Counted from the first letter of the stretch, positions 26,372 to 35,454 are shown. The stretch: 64,000 nucleotides of DNA from Bdellovibrio reynosensis (GCF_022814725.1 NZ_CP093442.1:62001-126000); one strand, 5' to 3'. Notes: generated by a model from the sequence alone, not told the origin. Translations and numbers: made by a program.

Positions 26372-26551
26372 ATGCAACAAGCGAGACAACGTCAATCCCT
26401 ATTGATTCTTAGCTTTTTCTTTCTTTTAATTTTATCGATCTTAAACTTCGACGCCAGGGCCGAAAGAAAGGACTTAATCTTTGCTGAGGTTTCTTGTTGT
26501 GACATTGCCCCTAGAGATCTGCTGAAACTTCAAAAAACTTTGGGCCAATAA
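26372..26551 (+). CDS. Small secreted protein, 59 residues, antisense overlap
   Basis: ATG at 26372 follows a consensus GGAGG at 26361-26365 with six bases between. The product starts MQQARQRQSLLILSFFFLLI, a basic then strongly hydrophobic signal peptide with an Ala-Arg-Ala cleavage site near residue 30, leaving about 29 residues (ERKDLIFAEVSCCDIAPR...) with an adjacent Cys-Cys. The last 78 bases are antisense to the end of the membrane-protein gene at 26474-26887. A second frame starting at ATG 26344 (22 codons, GGGGAG upstream) overlaps its start. No homologue known to me; the good start and signal peptide support it. Confidence 0.5.
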   Translation: MQQARQRQSLLILSFFFLLILSILNFDARAERKDLIFAEVSCCDIAPRDLLKLQKTLGQ

Positions 26552-26887
26552 GAAACCTAAAAGTGAAAAGGCACAGCCCAAGGCAAATGTAGTCACCGTA
26601 GAAACAAGCCCCATCTTAGCAAAAGCCAATAACGAAGGGGCTTCGCTGTAACTAAGTTTTAACGAGTTACGGATGAAAAGTGGCAAGATATAACCTAAAG
26701 TCAGCAGACCGGCATTTTCAAGAATATGGCGAGAGCGTTTTGCGAAGAACCCATTAATCACAAATAACAGGCATAAGAAATTAACTGAATCGCCAACCAT
26801 GGAAAGTCCAAGAGCTTGATAAACTAAAACCAGGCTGCCAGAAAAAAACACCGTGTAGTGAGCTAAAAGACGTCGCGATTTTTTCAT
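26474..26887 (-). CDS. Integral membrane protein, four segments, unknown
   Basis: 137 residues with GAGGAAG before ATG. Four hydrophobic segments: HYTVFFSGSLVLVYQALGL, SVNFLCLLFVINGFF, NAGLLTLGYILPLFI and LVSTVTTFALGCAFSLLGFLLA, with short basic loops, so it is an inner-membrane protein. No family recognised. The 3' end overlaps the small plus-strand gene at 26372-26551. Confidence 0.65.
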   Translation of the reverse strand: MKKSRRLLAHYTVFFSGSLVLVYQALGLSMVGDSVNFLCLLFVINGFFAKRSRHILENAGLLTLGYILPLFIRNSLKLSYSEAPSLLAFAKMGLVSTVTTFALGCAFSLLGFLLAQSFLKFQQISRGNVTTRNLSKD

Positions 26888-26957
26888 TAAAACTTCCTCG
26901 ACAGTCTTAATTCTAATCGCGATGGTTGCTAAATGAAACTAGACCTAGCTCTAGACC

Positions 26958-27659
26958 TTAAGGGCAGCGACACTCGCTAAAACGGCAAGAAAGCACTTTG
27001 CCTTGATTGTTGTATTGAAATTCAAAGACCTTCTGATCATGTTGTTCAAGATTTAAGATTGAATTGTCCTTAAGGAAAAGCTGTGAGCGAACTTCATGGC
27101 GAGTCGTAGTGCCTAAAGCTAACAGCGACTCTAAAGTCTCATCTCCCTTTAATGGAAGTCGCTCCGGATACCCTTCAGCATCGACGGCAAAAAAACGCAG
27201 TTCCGTTTTATCAGCACTGTTGCTTTGATCAGAAGTCACCATATGGATACGACGTTTGGTGCCGTCAGGTAAAGTGATATGATAGTTCTCTAACGACACG
27301 ACTTCGTTTTGAATCCCCACACTTTTACGAAGGTATTCGATAAAAGCTTCAGGTGTTGCAATAGCTTGAGCAGCTACTTCTGGTGCACACTTCTGTAAGG
27401 ACTCTAAGAAATTGTTAACGCCGCTTTCTTTGTTTTCAAAATTGGAATCAGTAGAAATAAATGAATTATCAGCGACTTTGTGACCATTGCCATTAGTGCT
27501 GTTCGTATTTGCTTCACCACTGATGACTGCTTCATCCGTTAAACCTGGTGGCGTCTTTTGCTTAAATAAAAAATGGAAAAAATAAAGGTCCGCTAAAAGG
27601 CCCAAGACAAAAAGTACCAAGGCCCACATGATCCAGGTTCTAATCTTTATTGGTTCCAT
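26958..27659 (-). CDS. Membrane-anchored periplasmic protein, unknown
   Basis: 233 residues, AAGGAT before ATG. One N-terminal membrane segment (WIMWALVLFVLGLLADLYFFHFLF), a Ser/Asn/Thr/Gly-rich linker to about residue 75, then a soluble domain with CAPEVAAQA, YHITLPDGTKRRIHMVTSD, LRFFAVDAEGYPERLPL and a Cys-rich end LSCRFSECRCP. No family recognised. It starts 11 bases after the upstream exported-protein gene, so the two are co-transcribed. Confidence 0.7.
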   Translation of the reverse strand: MEPIKIRTWIMWALVLFVLGLLADLYFFHFLFKQKTPPGLTDEAVISGEANTNSTNGNGHKVADNSFISTDSNFENKESGVNNFLESLQKCAPEVAAQAIATPEAFIEYLRKSVGIQNEVVSLENYHITLPDGTKRRIHMVTSDQSNSADKTELRFFAVDAEGYPERLPLKGDETLESLLALGTTTRHEVRSQLFLKDNSILNLEQHDQKVFEFQYNNQGKVLSCRFSECRCP

Positions 27660-27670
27660 AAATCCTTATA

Positions 27671-28975
27671 TTAATCTTTTAAATCAGGAGCCCAATGGTC
27701 CCATGACTCACAAGATCTTGCACGCTGCGAGGGTCCACGGATCTCGCCCCAGCGAATAGATCCAGGGTCGTGTGGATTGTTAGAAATCAAACCAGCAAAC
27801 ATGCGACGTTTCCATTCTGCAAGGTCCATAAGTTTACCTGGAAGGTATTCTGTTTCACAGACTGAAGCTGCAGTAATGCTTTGTGGTTGCATGATTGCTA
27901 CTTCAGACTTTGCTGACTGAGTGATCGCTGGGAAAATTTTGTTAAGCTGAGCAAGTATCGCCGGAGAAATCTGGTTGCCGCCATTGATTTGCAAAGTTTC
28001 GCGGTAAGCGCGACGAAGACCGATCAATTCATCATAAGCGCGTTGGTCACGACTTGGAGTAGAATAGTTGTCATAGTCTACGTACTTCATGCAGCGTGGA
28101 TTTTTGTTCAAATAAACCAAAGCCTCAGTGACTGCGCCCACGCGATCATTAAGTTCCGCACAAGCAGCCTTCATTAAACGTGTGAACATTTGATCATCGG
28201 TCTCTGTTCTGACTGCAAGACGGCTTTGTACGTAACGAACCCACTTGCTTAGTGGAATGCGATACTGTTCATCGCTGTATCCCGGAACTTCCCATACAGG
28301 ACGGTTTAAGGATGCAGCGGGTCTCCAGTATCTAAAGCCACCGTTACCGCCGACTGAAAAATCACCTTCAAACACCCAAGCAGGATTTGGCCAAGATTGA
28401 CGCTCTTTCAAACCCAATCCTGAATGCGCACCAACGACGGAGTTATAAACTAAGTAAGGAACACCGATAGGCAGAATTTCTTTCACCGTCCAAGAGTGAT
28501 GATTCGTTTTTGTTGTAAGAATCAAAGCACCTGAGCGGATATTGTCTCTTGATACAGCCACAGGGTAAGTGTCGTTAGGAAGCGAACGAGTGCTGCCAAC
28601 TTCATAAATAAAATATAAGAAGTTACGAACTTTTTGAATTTCGCTTTGGCCATCCCAACGCGACATTTTATTAGAGATCGTGCGACCTGAAGCCGTCGGA
28701 TCTTGAATCACAAATGGCAAACGATTTTCATAAGCAAAGATCAAACGCATTGAATAGACCGTGTCAGCACAGTCCACGCGAAGTCCATGGTAAGGATTTT
28801 TTTGCCCGTTAGATAATAACTTGCGAGAGAAAAAGTCAGTGCGCCACTCGGTGCGAACCCACTCACTAAAGCGCGCCTCAAAAGCAGGGGACCATTGGTT
28901 CGATTCAACCCACACTGCCGCTTGTGATGTCAGAGAGAAAAGCATTAAGAAAATTATTACCAAAAAACGAACCAT
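27671..28975 (-). CDS. Exported protein with possible Cys-His peptidase-like core
   Basis: 434 residues from ATG 28975 (GGAGG seven bases upstream), giving signal peptide MVRFLVIIFLMLFSLTSQAA. Family not recognised. A Cys in YHGLRVDCADTVYSMRLIFA and a His pair in TKTNHHSWTVKEILP are placed like the nucleophile and base of papain-like/NlpC-P60 or transglutaminase-like folds, a weak inference. The rest is rich in aromatic residues (WVESNQWSP, WPNPAWVFEGDF) and has Cys in the second half (MKAACAELNDR, ASVCETEYLPG, RARSCESW). Upstream partner of the 26958 gene. Transcribed divergently from 29101. Confidence 0.65.
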   Translation of the reverse strand: MVRFLVIIFLMLFSLTSQAAVWVESNQWSPAFEARFSEWVRTEWRTDFFSRKLLSNGQKNPYHGLRVDCADTVYSMRLIFAYENRLPFVIQDPTASGRTISNKMSRWDGQSEIQKVRNFLYFIYEVGSTRSLPNDTYPVAVSRDNIRSGALILTTKTNHHSWTVKEILPIGVPYLVYNSVVGAHSGLGLKERQSWPNPAWVFEGDFSVGGNGGFRYWRPAASLNRPVWEVPGYSDEQYRIPLSKWVRYVQSRLAVRTETDDQMFTRLMKAACAELNDRVGAVTEALVYLNKNPRCMKYVDYDNYSTPSRDQRAYDELIGLRRAYRETLQINGGNQISPAILAQLNKIFPAITQSAKSEVAIMQPQSITAASVCETEYLPGKLMDLAEWKRRMFAGLISNNPHDPGSIRWGEIRGPSQRARSCESWDHWAPDLKD

Positions 28976-29100
28976 GAAAGGCCTCCGCTCATTGCTGTTG
29001 GGACAGGTATATCTCATCGCTGTAATGATCAATGAAATCTTTTTAGTACCAGGTGACTCATGATGTATTTCTAATCGCATTGCGTTAGTCCGGTTTTCCT

Positions 29101-29832
29101 ATGACAGTTTTAGTAAGATTCTCGCTAATTGTGGCCATATTTTTTGTTGTTTCTTGCCAAAGCAAGGAAGAGCCGACCTCGAGAAAACACCAGCTTTCAA
29201 AGGGCTTTGTTCTTTTAGATCAAGGCCGGTACTCGGAAGCGATTTTATATTTTGAAAATCTTGCGAAAAAAGACCCGCACTTTCACGTGCGTTTGGCGCT
29301 TGCTTCGGCGTATTCAGCGCGTGCTCAGATTGACACAAAAAAGCTTATTTCCGTTGTCGCTTTAACTGAAATTTCTTTAGAGAAAGATTTTGCCAAAACC
29401 AATTTAGAACAATCTACGGTGCAAGTGCTGCAAGCTTTAGAAGAGTTTCACACCGCATGGTCGATGCTTCCTGTATTATCTGGTTCTGCACGGGATGATA
29501 TTCGTAAGGCGCTAGTGGTTTTAAAGGATGATCCTAAACCATCGGTGCGCTTGTATTCCGCAGCTTTGCGAATTCTGCAAATTAATGGAGTTATTGCAGA
29601 AGGCTTAGATCAGTTTACAGTTTTAAATACTAAAAAGACTTGTTCGAAAAACTTGAAGCCCTATTTTGATTGGTCCTTACGTATATTTGACGAGCTTATT
29701 ATATTAACTCACGACATCGAACTTGCTCGCCCTGAAAATCACAAAGCTTGTGCTGATGCACGCGCACGTTTGGCGTCGATAAAAAATGAAGCATTAAAAG
29801 TCTCTTGGCCCAAGGATAATCAATGCTTCTAA
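29101..29832 (+). CDS. TPR-like lipoprotein
   Basis: 243 residues. Lipobox FVVSC/QSK at Cys19, so lipid anchored. The N-terminal mature part reads as one or two tetratricopeptide-like helices (FVLLDQGRYSEAILYFENLAKKDPHFHVRLALASAYSARAQ without close repeats). The remainder is helical with late cysteines (KKTCSKN, HKACADA, NQCF). No ribosome binding site is evident before the ATG. First of three overlapping genes, which suggests an envelope complex. Confidence 0.7.
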   Translation: MTVLVRFSLIVAIFFVVSCQSKEEPTSRKHQLSKGFVLLDQGRYSEAILYFENLAKKDPHFHVRLALASAYSARAQIDTKKLISVVALTEISLEKDFAKTNLEQSTVQVLQALEEFHTAWSMLPVLSGSARDDIRKALVVLKDDPKPSVRLYSAALRILQINGVIAEGLDQFTVLNTKKTCSKNLKPYFDWSLRIFDELIILTHDIELARPENHKACADARARLASIKNEALKVSWPKDNQCF

Positions 29833-30827
29833 AAATAATCCTCCTAAGTCTATTTGCTTGTTCCGCTTATGCTTTGCCTGCGGCTTTGCGCGAAGGTAAC
29901 ACTCGCTTTTTAGCGAGATCTTTAGGGAGTGCTTGTTACACCATGGACAGCGTGCAAAGGGGGCTTCCGTGTAATCCCGCCGCAGCAGCGAAAGAAAAGA
30001 AAGCCCGCTTTGATGGCGACATTTTCTTAGGTAGTAACGTCGAGTATTTAAAAGAAGCAGAAAGTTTATTGTCTGATCAGGCAACTCCAGAAGCGCTGGC
30101 TAGCTTTCTATCCCGCCGGGAAACCGTCGAAGGGGAGCTTTCGATTGAAGCTTCCTTTCAGGCATCGACATGGGGAATTTCGTTTGAACCATATCGTTTA
30201 GTAGCAGTCACTACTTTTACCAATCCGTCTTTACCGATGATCGATTTAGTCATCGCTGAAGAACAAAGCGTGAAGGCGCAAATTGCAAGCTATGTGCACG
30301 ATAATTTTTATGCCGGCGTTCAAGCTCGCTACACCCATGTGAAATTTCTTGGCCAGTACTTTTCAATTGCTGAAGCATTTTCTGCGCAAAGTGATGAAAC
30401 GTTCGCTACGGAAACTCAAGAGCTCTTATATTTAGAACCTGGATTATTATTTTCTTGGGAAGAAAAACCGTGGCAACCGCAAATTTCTGCCGTGTTAGCT
30501 CAGTGGGGCGTCACTAGTCGTAAAACCGAAGAATATCCTATTCAGCCTGAAGGATTGTTAGGGGCCTCGATTAAACCGTTAGTGCCGTTGGGATTGTTAG
30601 AACTGGGTGTGCAATTGCAGATCAACTCTGAAACTGAGAATGCCCGCGATGCTTTTCGTCTGGGGTTAGCTTATCACCTGGGGATCTTGCAGACCGTTTT
30701 TAGTGCTTCAGAAAATGATCACACTGCCGCCTTTTTATTAACACTTGAACAATGCACAACGGGGCTTTCTTATTGGACCCAAGGATCTGATCGGGGAGTG
30801 TTTGTTCAGCTGGGTGTAACTTTATGA
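29823..30827 (+). CDS. Predicted outer-membrane beta-barrel protein
   Basis: 334 residues. Overlaps the upstream gene by 10 bases; AAGGA seven bases before ATG. Signal peptide MLLKIILLSLFACSAYA. Amphipathic strands follow, such as GELSIEASFQASTWGISFEPYRLVAV, FYAGVQARYTHVKFLG, LEPGLLFSWEEKPWQPQISAVLAQWG, and the last segment GVFVQLGVTL ends in a pattern typical for barrels, although not in Phe. Early cysteines (SACYTMDSVQRGLPC) may form a disulfide. No family recognised. Confidence 0.65.
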   Translation: MLLKIILLSLFACSAYALPAALREGNTRFLARSLGSACYTMDSVQRGLPCNPAAAAKEKKARFDGDIFLGSNVEYLKEAESLLSDQATPEALASFLSRRETVEGELSIEASFQASTWGISFEPYRLVAVTTFTNPSLPMIDLVIAEEQSVKAQIASYVHDNFYAGVQARYTHVKFLGQYFSIAEAFSAQSDETFATETQELLYLEPGLLFSWEEKPWQPQISAVLAQWGVTSRKTEEYPIQPEGLLGASIKPLVPLGLLELGVQLQINSETENARDAFRLGLAYHLGILQTVFSASENDHTAAFLLTLEQCTTGLSYWTQGSDRGVFVQLGVTL

Positions 30828-31369
30828 GGATTCTGCTCACTCTACTACTTTTTATAGGTATTCCCTTTTCGGCCTCTGCTGAAGAATCCTTTCCCGCGAA
30901 TTGGACAGAGTTTAAAGACTATGTTGAACAAGAAGAAGCAGAACATTCGCGCAAGGGTTTAGCGTACATGATTTCTGGAAGCTTAGCGGCCTTAGGAGGC
31001 TCGGTCGGCTATCAAGAGTCTGAGGAGATTCTAAGCCGCACTATTTTTGCTATCACATCTAATCTCGGTCTTACGGCAATTGGTATCGGAGCTACCTATT
31101 ATTTCACCGGCACCGAAGCGAATGCATTTTATTATTCCATTGAACAATCTTCTTTAAGTTTAAAACAAAAGAATGAAGTGCTTATGAGGTACTTAAAATA
31201 CCAAAAGGAAGAAAAAGAACGTCAGCGATGGATTCGTGTTGCTACCCATAGTCTGGTTGCGGTGGCGAATTTTTATAGTGGTAGTCGGGAAGACAACGCG
31301 CAGATTCGATCGATGTTTTATTTCTTGGGTGCTGCGAACACTTTATTGGCTCTAAGCTATAGTTTTTAA
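30824..31369 (+). CDS. Exported or membrane protein, unknown
   Basis: 181 residues. ATG overlaps the previous stop (ATGA). Signal peptide MRILLTLLLFIGIPFSASA. Two or three hydrophobic stretches (LAYMISGSLAALGGSVGY, TIFAITSNLGLTAIGIGATYYF, MFYFLGAANTLLALSYSF) alternate with a charged helix (YLKYQKEEKERQRW). Probably works with the two genes upstream. Its stop shares four bases (TTAA) with the stop of the convergent fibre gene. Confidence 0.65.
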   Translation: MRILLTLLLFIGIPFSASAEESFPANWTEFKDYVEQEEAEHSRKGLAYMISGSLAALGGSVGYQESEEILSRTIFAITSNLGLTAIGIGATYYFTGTEANAFYYSIEQSSLSLKQKNEVLMRYLKYQKEEKERQRWIRVATHSLVAVANFYSGSREDNAQIRSMFYFLGAANTLLALSYSF

Positions 31370-33387
31370 TAGTTCATTCGTTTGCAACAGTACACGTTTC
31401 TTGTGTTCGTTTGCAAAACGTCAGCTGTGTCTGGAGGACTGTTACAGAGTACGGTCGTTACGTACCCTCCACCGTAGGCTGAATTTGTCCAAGCAGAGTG
31501 ACCAGCGATCATCTTAGTGTCCCTGCACGCGTGAAAAAGTTGAGAAGGCTCACAAAGGTCTGCTTGAGCATCACCACAGGTGATGATGCTATCATTGAAG
31601 TTTTTTACTACGTTTTCATTTCGAATACAGAATGCGTTTCCCTTATTAACCTTCGTCCATCCGGATTCGCAACCTTTCTTAAGTTTCCACTTAAGGTTGG
31701 TGCCGTCATACACAAGAATATCACCATCAGAGAGGCCCGCTACATCAATGGGCTTCCCTTGAAGCTTTGTGATAGTAGGTGAAGGGTAGGAACCTGATAA
31801 ATCCCCGGTCGCGGACCCTGCGGGCGTACGCGCATCGCTAAATCGCGCATCATCACCAGCCGCCACAGTCCCAGCTGCAGTTCCGACATTAATGCTAATA
31901 ATAGGAGTGGTTGTGCCATTGGCAACGCTCACAAAGGAATTGCCTGGAGAAACGTTCGTTACAGTTCCAAATCCAGCGCTGTCAGTGCCGCACTCCCAAC
32001 GAGAGGTCGTACTATTCCACTTTAAGATCTGTCCGTCAGAACATGCGACGTTGTTAGGTTTATAGGTCAGGTATTTAGCAGCGGAATTGGTAATATCACC
32101 ATAATCCAGAACGACAGCCCCAGTTTTAGTAGCGACTGACGTTACTGGATAGGCGATAGCGGCATTAGCCGCCGCAGTCAATCGTCCTTGGGCATCAACA
32201 GTAAAAGTGCTGACTGACGTTGAAGAGCCAAACGAGCCTGCAGTGACTGCAGTATTCGCTAAAGAGATTGTCCCCGTTGCTGTGATCGGGCCCCCAGAAA
32301 GACCTGTTCCAGTGGCAACGGAAGTCACCGTTCCACCCGTATTTCCATCGGCGGCTGGCACCCATTTGGTGCCATCATATTTCAAAACTTTTCCGGAGGA
32401 TAAACCCGTCGTATCAATCGCGACACCTTTGATTTTGTCTACGGTTAACGCGGCCGTTGTTCCGCTCACGTCGCCAGCCACCAAAAGATTGATAGCCTGA
32501 CATTGAAAAGAGTTGGAAACAGAATTCCAATAAGCGGTTTGATGGGTTGCGCAATTTGCACTGGCAACAGCAGAATTAAAAGCTGCCGTCGTTTGATAGG
32601 TGGCGAGAGTTGAATTTAAATTAGCGACATCAGCGATAGCAATGGCGGAACTTTGCCAAGCACCTGCATTGTATTTCAAGAACTGACCATCTGTGCCGGC
32701 AGGTAAAGAGTTAGTTGGACTAGAACAAACGAAGTTCGTTCCATTCCAAGAAGCAAATTGTCCAGCAGAACACGTTGGCATATTAGAAGTTTTTAAATAT
32801 GCCGTTGAAGATCCGTCACCCAAACTTAAAAGAGCTGCGGCTTGCGCATTCGTAAGTGCAGGGATGTTTGATCCATCCACACGAAGTAAGTTTGCAGAAG
32901 AGTAGTTATCAAGCTTTGCAGCTACTTCAGCATTTTTACTTTCAGTAGCAAATGGAACTGCTTTTAATTTTTGACTAGAGAAATCAACCCATCCCGAACC
33001 GTCATGGAAAGAAATTTTCAAGTTTCTTTCATCACCAGAAGTCGGGGAGTAAGTAGCTCCGCCGGAACAAGGTAAGGAAGTTTTATTAGAAACTAGATGA
33101 TCTACGTTTGTAGCGCCACCGGCAGAATAAAGTTTTGTACCGCTACCTAAAACCAAATGGAATGCGCCATTGGATTGACTCATGTTCACGCCATCAATTT
33201 GTTCGCGGTATATAACACATGTATCGTCGGGGCTTGTGATGGTTAGGATGAAACTGACAGTAGAACTAGAAAAGGCTGTGCCATCAGGCTTAATGATTTT
33301 ACCTGATACGTTGTATCCCTCTGCAAAGACAGCGAGGGGATAAACTACATTCAAAATGAGTAGTCCAAGGCATTTAATAAGTTTCAT
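31366..33387 (-). CDS. Phage-tail-fibre-like secreted adhesin (MAT-like)
   Basis: 673 residues from ATG 33387 with AGGTGG upstream; a second in-frame start at 33423 has no site. Signal peptide MKLIKCLGLLILNVVYPLAVFA. N-terminal domain of about 150 residues with GKIIKPDGTAFSS, then a repetitive shaft of tail-fibre type units: AGDVSGTTAALTVDKIKGV, TGTGLSGGPITATGTISLA, GSATGDLSGSYPSPTITKLQ and 'GLSSGKVLKYDGTKWVP'. The final 110 residues are Cys-rich (GWTKVNKGNAFCIRN, DLCEPSQLFHACRD, VYCCKRMNY), a likely lectin-like tip. This mosaic matches the Bdellovibrio adhesive trimeric fibre class. Prey or surface recognition is inferred. Confidence 0.8.
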   Translation of the reverse strand: MKLIKCLGLLILNVVYPLAVFAEGYNVSGKIIKPDGTAFSSSTVSFILTITSPDDTCVIYREQIDGVNMSQSNGAFHLVLGSGTKLYSAGGATNVDHLVSNKTSLPCSGGATYSPTSGDERNLKISFHDGSGWVDFSSQKLKAVPFATESKNAEVAAKLDNYSSANLLRVDGSNIPALTNAQAAALLSLGDGSSTAYLKTSNMPTCSAGQFASWNGTNFVCSSPTNSLPAGTDGQFLKYNAGAWQSSAIAIADVANLNSTLATYQTTAAFNSAVASANCATHQTAYWNSVSNSFQCQAINLLVAGDVSGTTAALTVDKIKGVAIDTTGLSSGKVLKYDGTKWVPAADGNTGGTVTSVATGTGLSGGPITATGTISLANTAVTAGSFGSSTSVSTFTVDAQGRLTAAANAAIAYPVTSVATKTGAVVLDYGDITNSAAKYLTYKPNNVACSDGQILKWNSTTSRWECGTDSAGFGTVTNVSPGNSFVSVANGTTTPIISINVGTAAGTVAAGDDARFSDARTPAGSATGDLSGSYPSPTITKLQGKPIDVAGLSDGDILVYDGTNLKWKLKKGCESGWTKVNKGNAFCIRNENVVKNFNDSIITCGDAQADLCEPSQLFHACRDTKMIAGHSAWTNSAYGGGYVTTVLCNSPPDTADVLQTNTRNVYCCKRMNY

Positions 33388-33440
33388 TCCACCTATCTTT
33401 TCGGCCAGGGAAGTATAAATCATTAGTAATTTGAGGAAAA

Positions 33441-33719
33441 TTATTCGGCAGCAGAATCTAAAATCAATTTATAGCCGATAGATGAAGTTTTAACGGTGCT
33501 TCTGTCTTCTTTTGAAACGACAGCTTTCAATTTATATCCATTCACAGAAGTGGTTTCGATGTGACTGGCAAGCTCAACTTGGGCTTGCGGTTTATTACTG
33601 TTGGTATTGGTGTCTTCATCCGGGGTCAGTCCACGCAACATCATCACCTGGGGGACTACGTCCGCACAGCCGGTTAAGAGCAACGCAAAGATTACGCTTA
33701 GATTACCAATGAATCTCAT
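33441..33719 (-). CDS. Small lipoprotein next to the fibre gene
   Basis: 92 residues, lipobox LLTGC/ADV at Cys18, so lipid anchored. Mature part is short: MMLRGLTPDEDTNTNSN (polar), then a single beta-rich stretch VELASHIETTSVNGYKLKAVV and SIGYKLILDSAAE. No family recognised. It sits 53 bases upstream of the fibre start on the same strand, so it is probably co-transcribed and may anchor or chaperone the fibre; this is by position only. Confidence 0.65.
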   Translation of the reverse strand: MRFIGNLSVIFALLLTGCADVVPQVMMLRGLTPDEDTNTNSNKPQAQVELASHIETTSVNGYKLKAVVSKEDRSTVKTSSIGYKLILDSAAE

Positions 33720-33822
33720 GACGTAACTTATCGGACTTAAACCTTCTAGACTTTAGGTCATTCAGTTTTTAAGCAAATAAACAGATAAGTCACTGATCAC
33801 ATTTGTATATAGGGGAGATCTT

Positions 33823-35454
33823 GTGAAGTTATTTAGGACATCCTTTTGGGTTTATGCATTTTGCTTTTTGTCCTTTTCTTTATGGGGATATAGCCAGCTT
33901 CAATATTCGGGTAATACTTCTGGTACGACAGAGTTAGCTTCAAAAGGAACCTACGAATCACGCCAACAGTGTGGACCAGAACGTTTGTATTTGGAAAATG
34001 ATCTAGCGAAAATTTCTCCGGTATTTTTAAATACACGTAGGCAGCTGGATGCGAACCATCCCCCACAACAGTGCGTTTCTTTCATCATGCAAAACCTAGT
34101 GCCTTTAAGCGCGCGTTCAGGTCTATTTTCGCAATGTCGCGATGCGAATGGAGCGTCAATAGAATCACCAACGAAGGGCGCAGATGGCGGAGGTTACTAT
34201 CCTCCTTGTGTTACTGAGCCATACGTAAACAGCGTTTACAATGCGCTGATGGACGTAGGAGATTGCCTTAACATCCCAGTTAAAGAATTTCTTCCGAAGC
34301 TGTTTAACGAAAGTGGTCTCCACGTTAATGCTCTGGGTGGTGGTTTTGATGGCGGTGTAGGTCAGCTTACTAAAAGTGCTTTAGAAGCAGTTTATATGCA
34401 TCATGACGGTGAGCCAGAAAACAGTTCATCATTGAATTGGTATATTAATGAGATTTCAAAATCGACTAAGGATTCATGCAAAAGAATCGTCGCTGCAAAG
34501 ACGAGTTATGAAATCGAGTTTCCTGTAGATCCTAATACCAAGCAAAAGAAGGTCTTTTGTTTTCCGCGCGAAGATGCTGCAAATAATTGCCACAAACCAT
34601 GGTCGGCAGCGCATCGTTGCAGCGTAATGGCAATCCCTCAAAACCCGTTGAGAAACGTACTTTTCACAGGAGTTTTCTACAAGAGCATGTTGAGATCAGC
34701 AACAGGTATGGGATTCTCTAAGGGAGTCGACATCTTAAGTGGTAAACCATTTAAAGTTGGTGACGACTATAAGGGTTATATTGGTGATGGGAAGTACGTT
34801 GCCCGTTTCAGAACACTAGGTGCTTCCCGAGCAGACAATGAAGTTGTAAGGCAAATTATCGTTTCTTTGGGATTCAACGGTGGTATCAAAAGCGGAAAAA
34901 TCTTTTTAGATAATTACTTAAAACAGCGCGAAGCTAAAAAAATTGCGCTTAAGGATTCAGATATTGATTTCGTTAATACTGATACAGGTCGCTGGGCTAT
35001 CGTAACAAATATGCCAACTTTCTGGCGCGGACTTGGATCCCCTGATCCTGCAGCTTTAGATAATGCATTAAATTCTCTAAAAGCTGTTGGTGATCTAGGT
35101 GTTGATTATGCAAAGGCTCAAAAACATTACAAAGATCTTCGCCCTTATGTACAAAGAGAATTGAAAGCAATTGAAGCAATGCAAATTTCAAAAGCTGATA
35201 AGGATAAGAAGATTCTTGAAGTTAAGATTAAATACGACAAACATAGACATCCACTATTGGCTGCTGTATTCGCTAAGGCCGATCAATTAACTCTGCCTGA
35301 ATACATGCGCATTGCGCATGCGAATATGATCGTTACAGTTCCAGGAGCAGGTGGGGCACCTGGATATTTAAGTTTCATCGCCGCAAAATATGCACAACTC
35401 GAAAAAGAAATGGGGAAAGAAGTATGCACAGCAGAAAAATATTTACAGTTTTAA
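33823..35454 (+). CDS. Secreted lysozyme-fold-like protein (lytic transglycosylase candidate)
   Basis: 543 residues from GTG 33823 with AGGGGAG five bases upstream; signal peptide to about residue 23 (SLWGYS region). At 155-185 the sequence LPKLFNESGLHVNALGG is followed by GGVGQLTKSALEAVY; Glu163 in the ES pair and GxGQLT match the catalytic Glu and GLMQ motifs of the SLT lysozyme fold. Six Cys in the first 250 residues suggest disulfides. A long helical region follows. Cutting peptidoglycan glycan is inferred. The next gene overlaps its last 31 bases. Confidence 0.6.
   Translation: MKLFRTSFWVYAFCFLSFSLWGYSQLQYSGNTSGTTELASKGTYESRQQCGPERLYLENDLAKISPVFLNTRRQLDANHPPQQCVSFIMQNLVPLSARSGLFSQCRDANGASIESPTKGADGGGYYPPCVTEPYVNSVYNALMDVGDCLNIPVKEFLPKLFNESGLHVNALGGGFDGGVGQLTKSALEAVYMHHDGEPENSSSLNWYINEISKSTKDSCKRIVAAKTSYEIEFPVDPNTKQKKVFCFPREDAANNCHKPWSAAHRCSVMAIPQNPLRNVLFTGVFYKSMLRSATGMGFSKGVDILSGKPFKVGDDYKGYIGDGKYVARFRTLGASRADNEVVRQIIVSLGFNGGIKSGKIFLDNYLKQREAKKIALKDSDIDFVNTDTGRWAIVTNMPTFWRGLGSPDPAALDNALNSLKAVGDLGVDYAKAQKHYKDLRPYVQRELKAIEAMQISKADKDKKILEVKIKYDKHRHPLLAAVFAKADQLTLPEYMRIAHANMIVTVPGAGGAPGYLSFIAAKYAQLEKEMGKEVCTAEKYLQF

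Noticed and set aside
25910-26395. Minus-strand 161-codon frame overlapping the histone-like gene
   Set aside because: Alternative frame of the lysine-rich gene; no upstream Shine-Dalgarno and no plausible protein features.
26344-26412. 22-codon frame with GGGGAG before ATG, ahead of the small secreted gene
   Set aside because: Too short and without leader-peptide features such as repeated codons or a following attenuator; noted only as overlap.
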